This document shows, one piece after another, positions 63,977-64,000 of a stretch of 64,000 nucleotides of DNA (positions within the stretch are counted from its first letter, which is position 1; each line of letters begins with the position of its first letter). Both the position numbers and the translations under genes were made by a program. Source of the DNA: Notamacropus eugenii (lineage: Eukaryota > Chordata > Mammalia > Diprotodontia > Macropodidae); NCBI RefSeq assembly GCF_028372415.1, contig NC_092875.1:189377522-189441521 (forward strand). The letters are read 5' to 3'. Below the pieces are notes generated by a model. That model did no database searches, had not been told where the DNA came from, and worked only from the letters and a program-made list of their open reading frames with translations.

Positions 63977-64000
63977 CAAACAGATCTATATTCCAGAAAT

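Overview
This window looks like about 64 kb of AT-rich, repeat-dense nuclear DNA from a marsupial (metatherian) mammal. I see no intact host protein-coding gene and no bacterial-type gene organisation. The assignment rests on the repeat families: L1 and ORF1-only 'half-L1' (HAL1) elements whose ORF1 protein is of the mammalian L1 type, tRNA-headed SINEs ending in a BovB/RTE-like tail, CORE/MIR-type SINEs, a decayed RTE-like LINE, L2 and CR1/L3 fossils, and small hAT elements. The species cannot be named from the sequence alone. The only long, clearly meaningful reading frames belong to retrotransposons. Layout: 1-4936 is an old minus-strand HAL1 split by a young full-length HAL1 (1178-4088) with an intact 362-codon ORF1 (2178-3266) and a GC-rich 5' region. 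5.0-20.6 kb is mostly unique or ancient sequence with scattered SINEs, two nested hAT elements (9.1-9.9 kb), a possible LTR (13.1-13.8 kb) and a minus-strand processed retrocopy (19.0-20.2 kb). 20.6-36.3 kb is one very old minus-strand L1, from ORF2 to its 5' UTR, opened by at least seven later insertions: a younger L1, L1 3' ends, an RTE-like LINE, a hAT element, a plus-strand L1 tail and a U6 snRNA/HAL1 chimera. 36.3-40.0 kb is a SINE-rich interval. 39,995-43,914 is a second young HAL1 with a frameshifted ORF1, itself interrupted by a 5'-inverted (twin-primed) L1; all four target-site duplications of these two events are readable. 44-48.6 kb holds plus-strand L1 3' ends and a retrocopy tail. 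48.6-51.7 kb is repeat-poor and a candidate for conserved noncoding DNA. 51.7-64 kb contains SINEs, an AT-rich block, L2 and CR1/L3 fossils, a palindromic hAT MITE, a polyadenylated retrocopy (about 59.5-59.9 kb), microsatellites and an AT-rich inverted repeat at the right edge. How the parts work together: L1 ORF2 protein is the likely source of the reverse transcriptase and endonuclease that copied the HAL1 elements, the U6/HAL1 chimera and the three retrocopies. The RTE-like LINE is the likely type of partner for SINEs with the BovB-like tail, and L2-type LINEs for the MIR/CORE-type SINEs. The most notable points are the recently mobile ORF1-only HAL1 family with tandem promoter-like units and a YY1-type motif at its 5' end, the U6/HAL1 chimera inserted at a reused target site, and the twin-primed L1 whose inversion joint falls on a 14-nt inverted repeat inside L1 itself.
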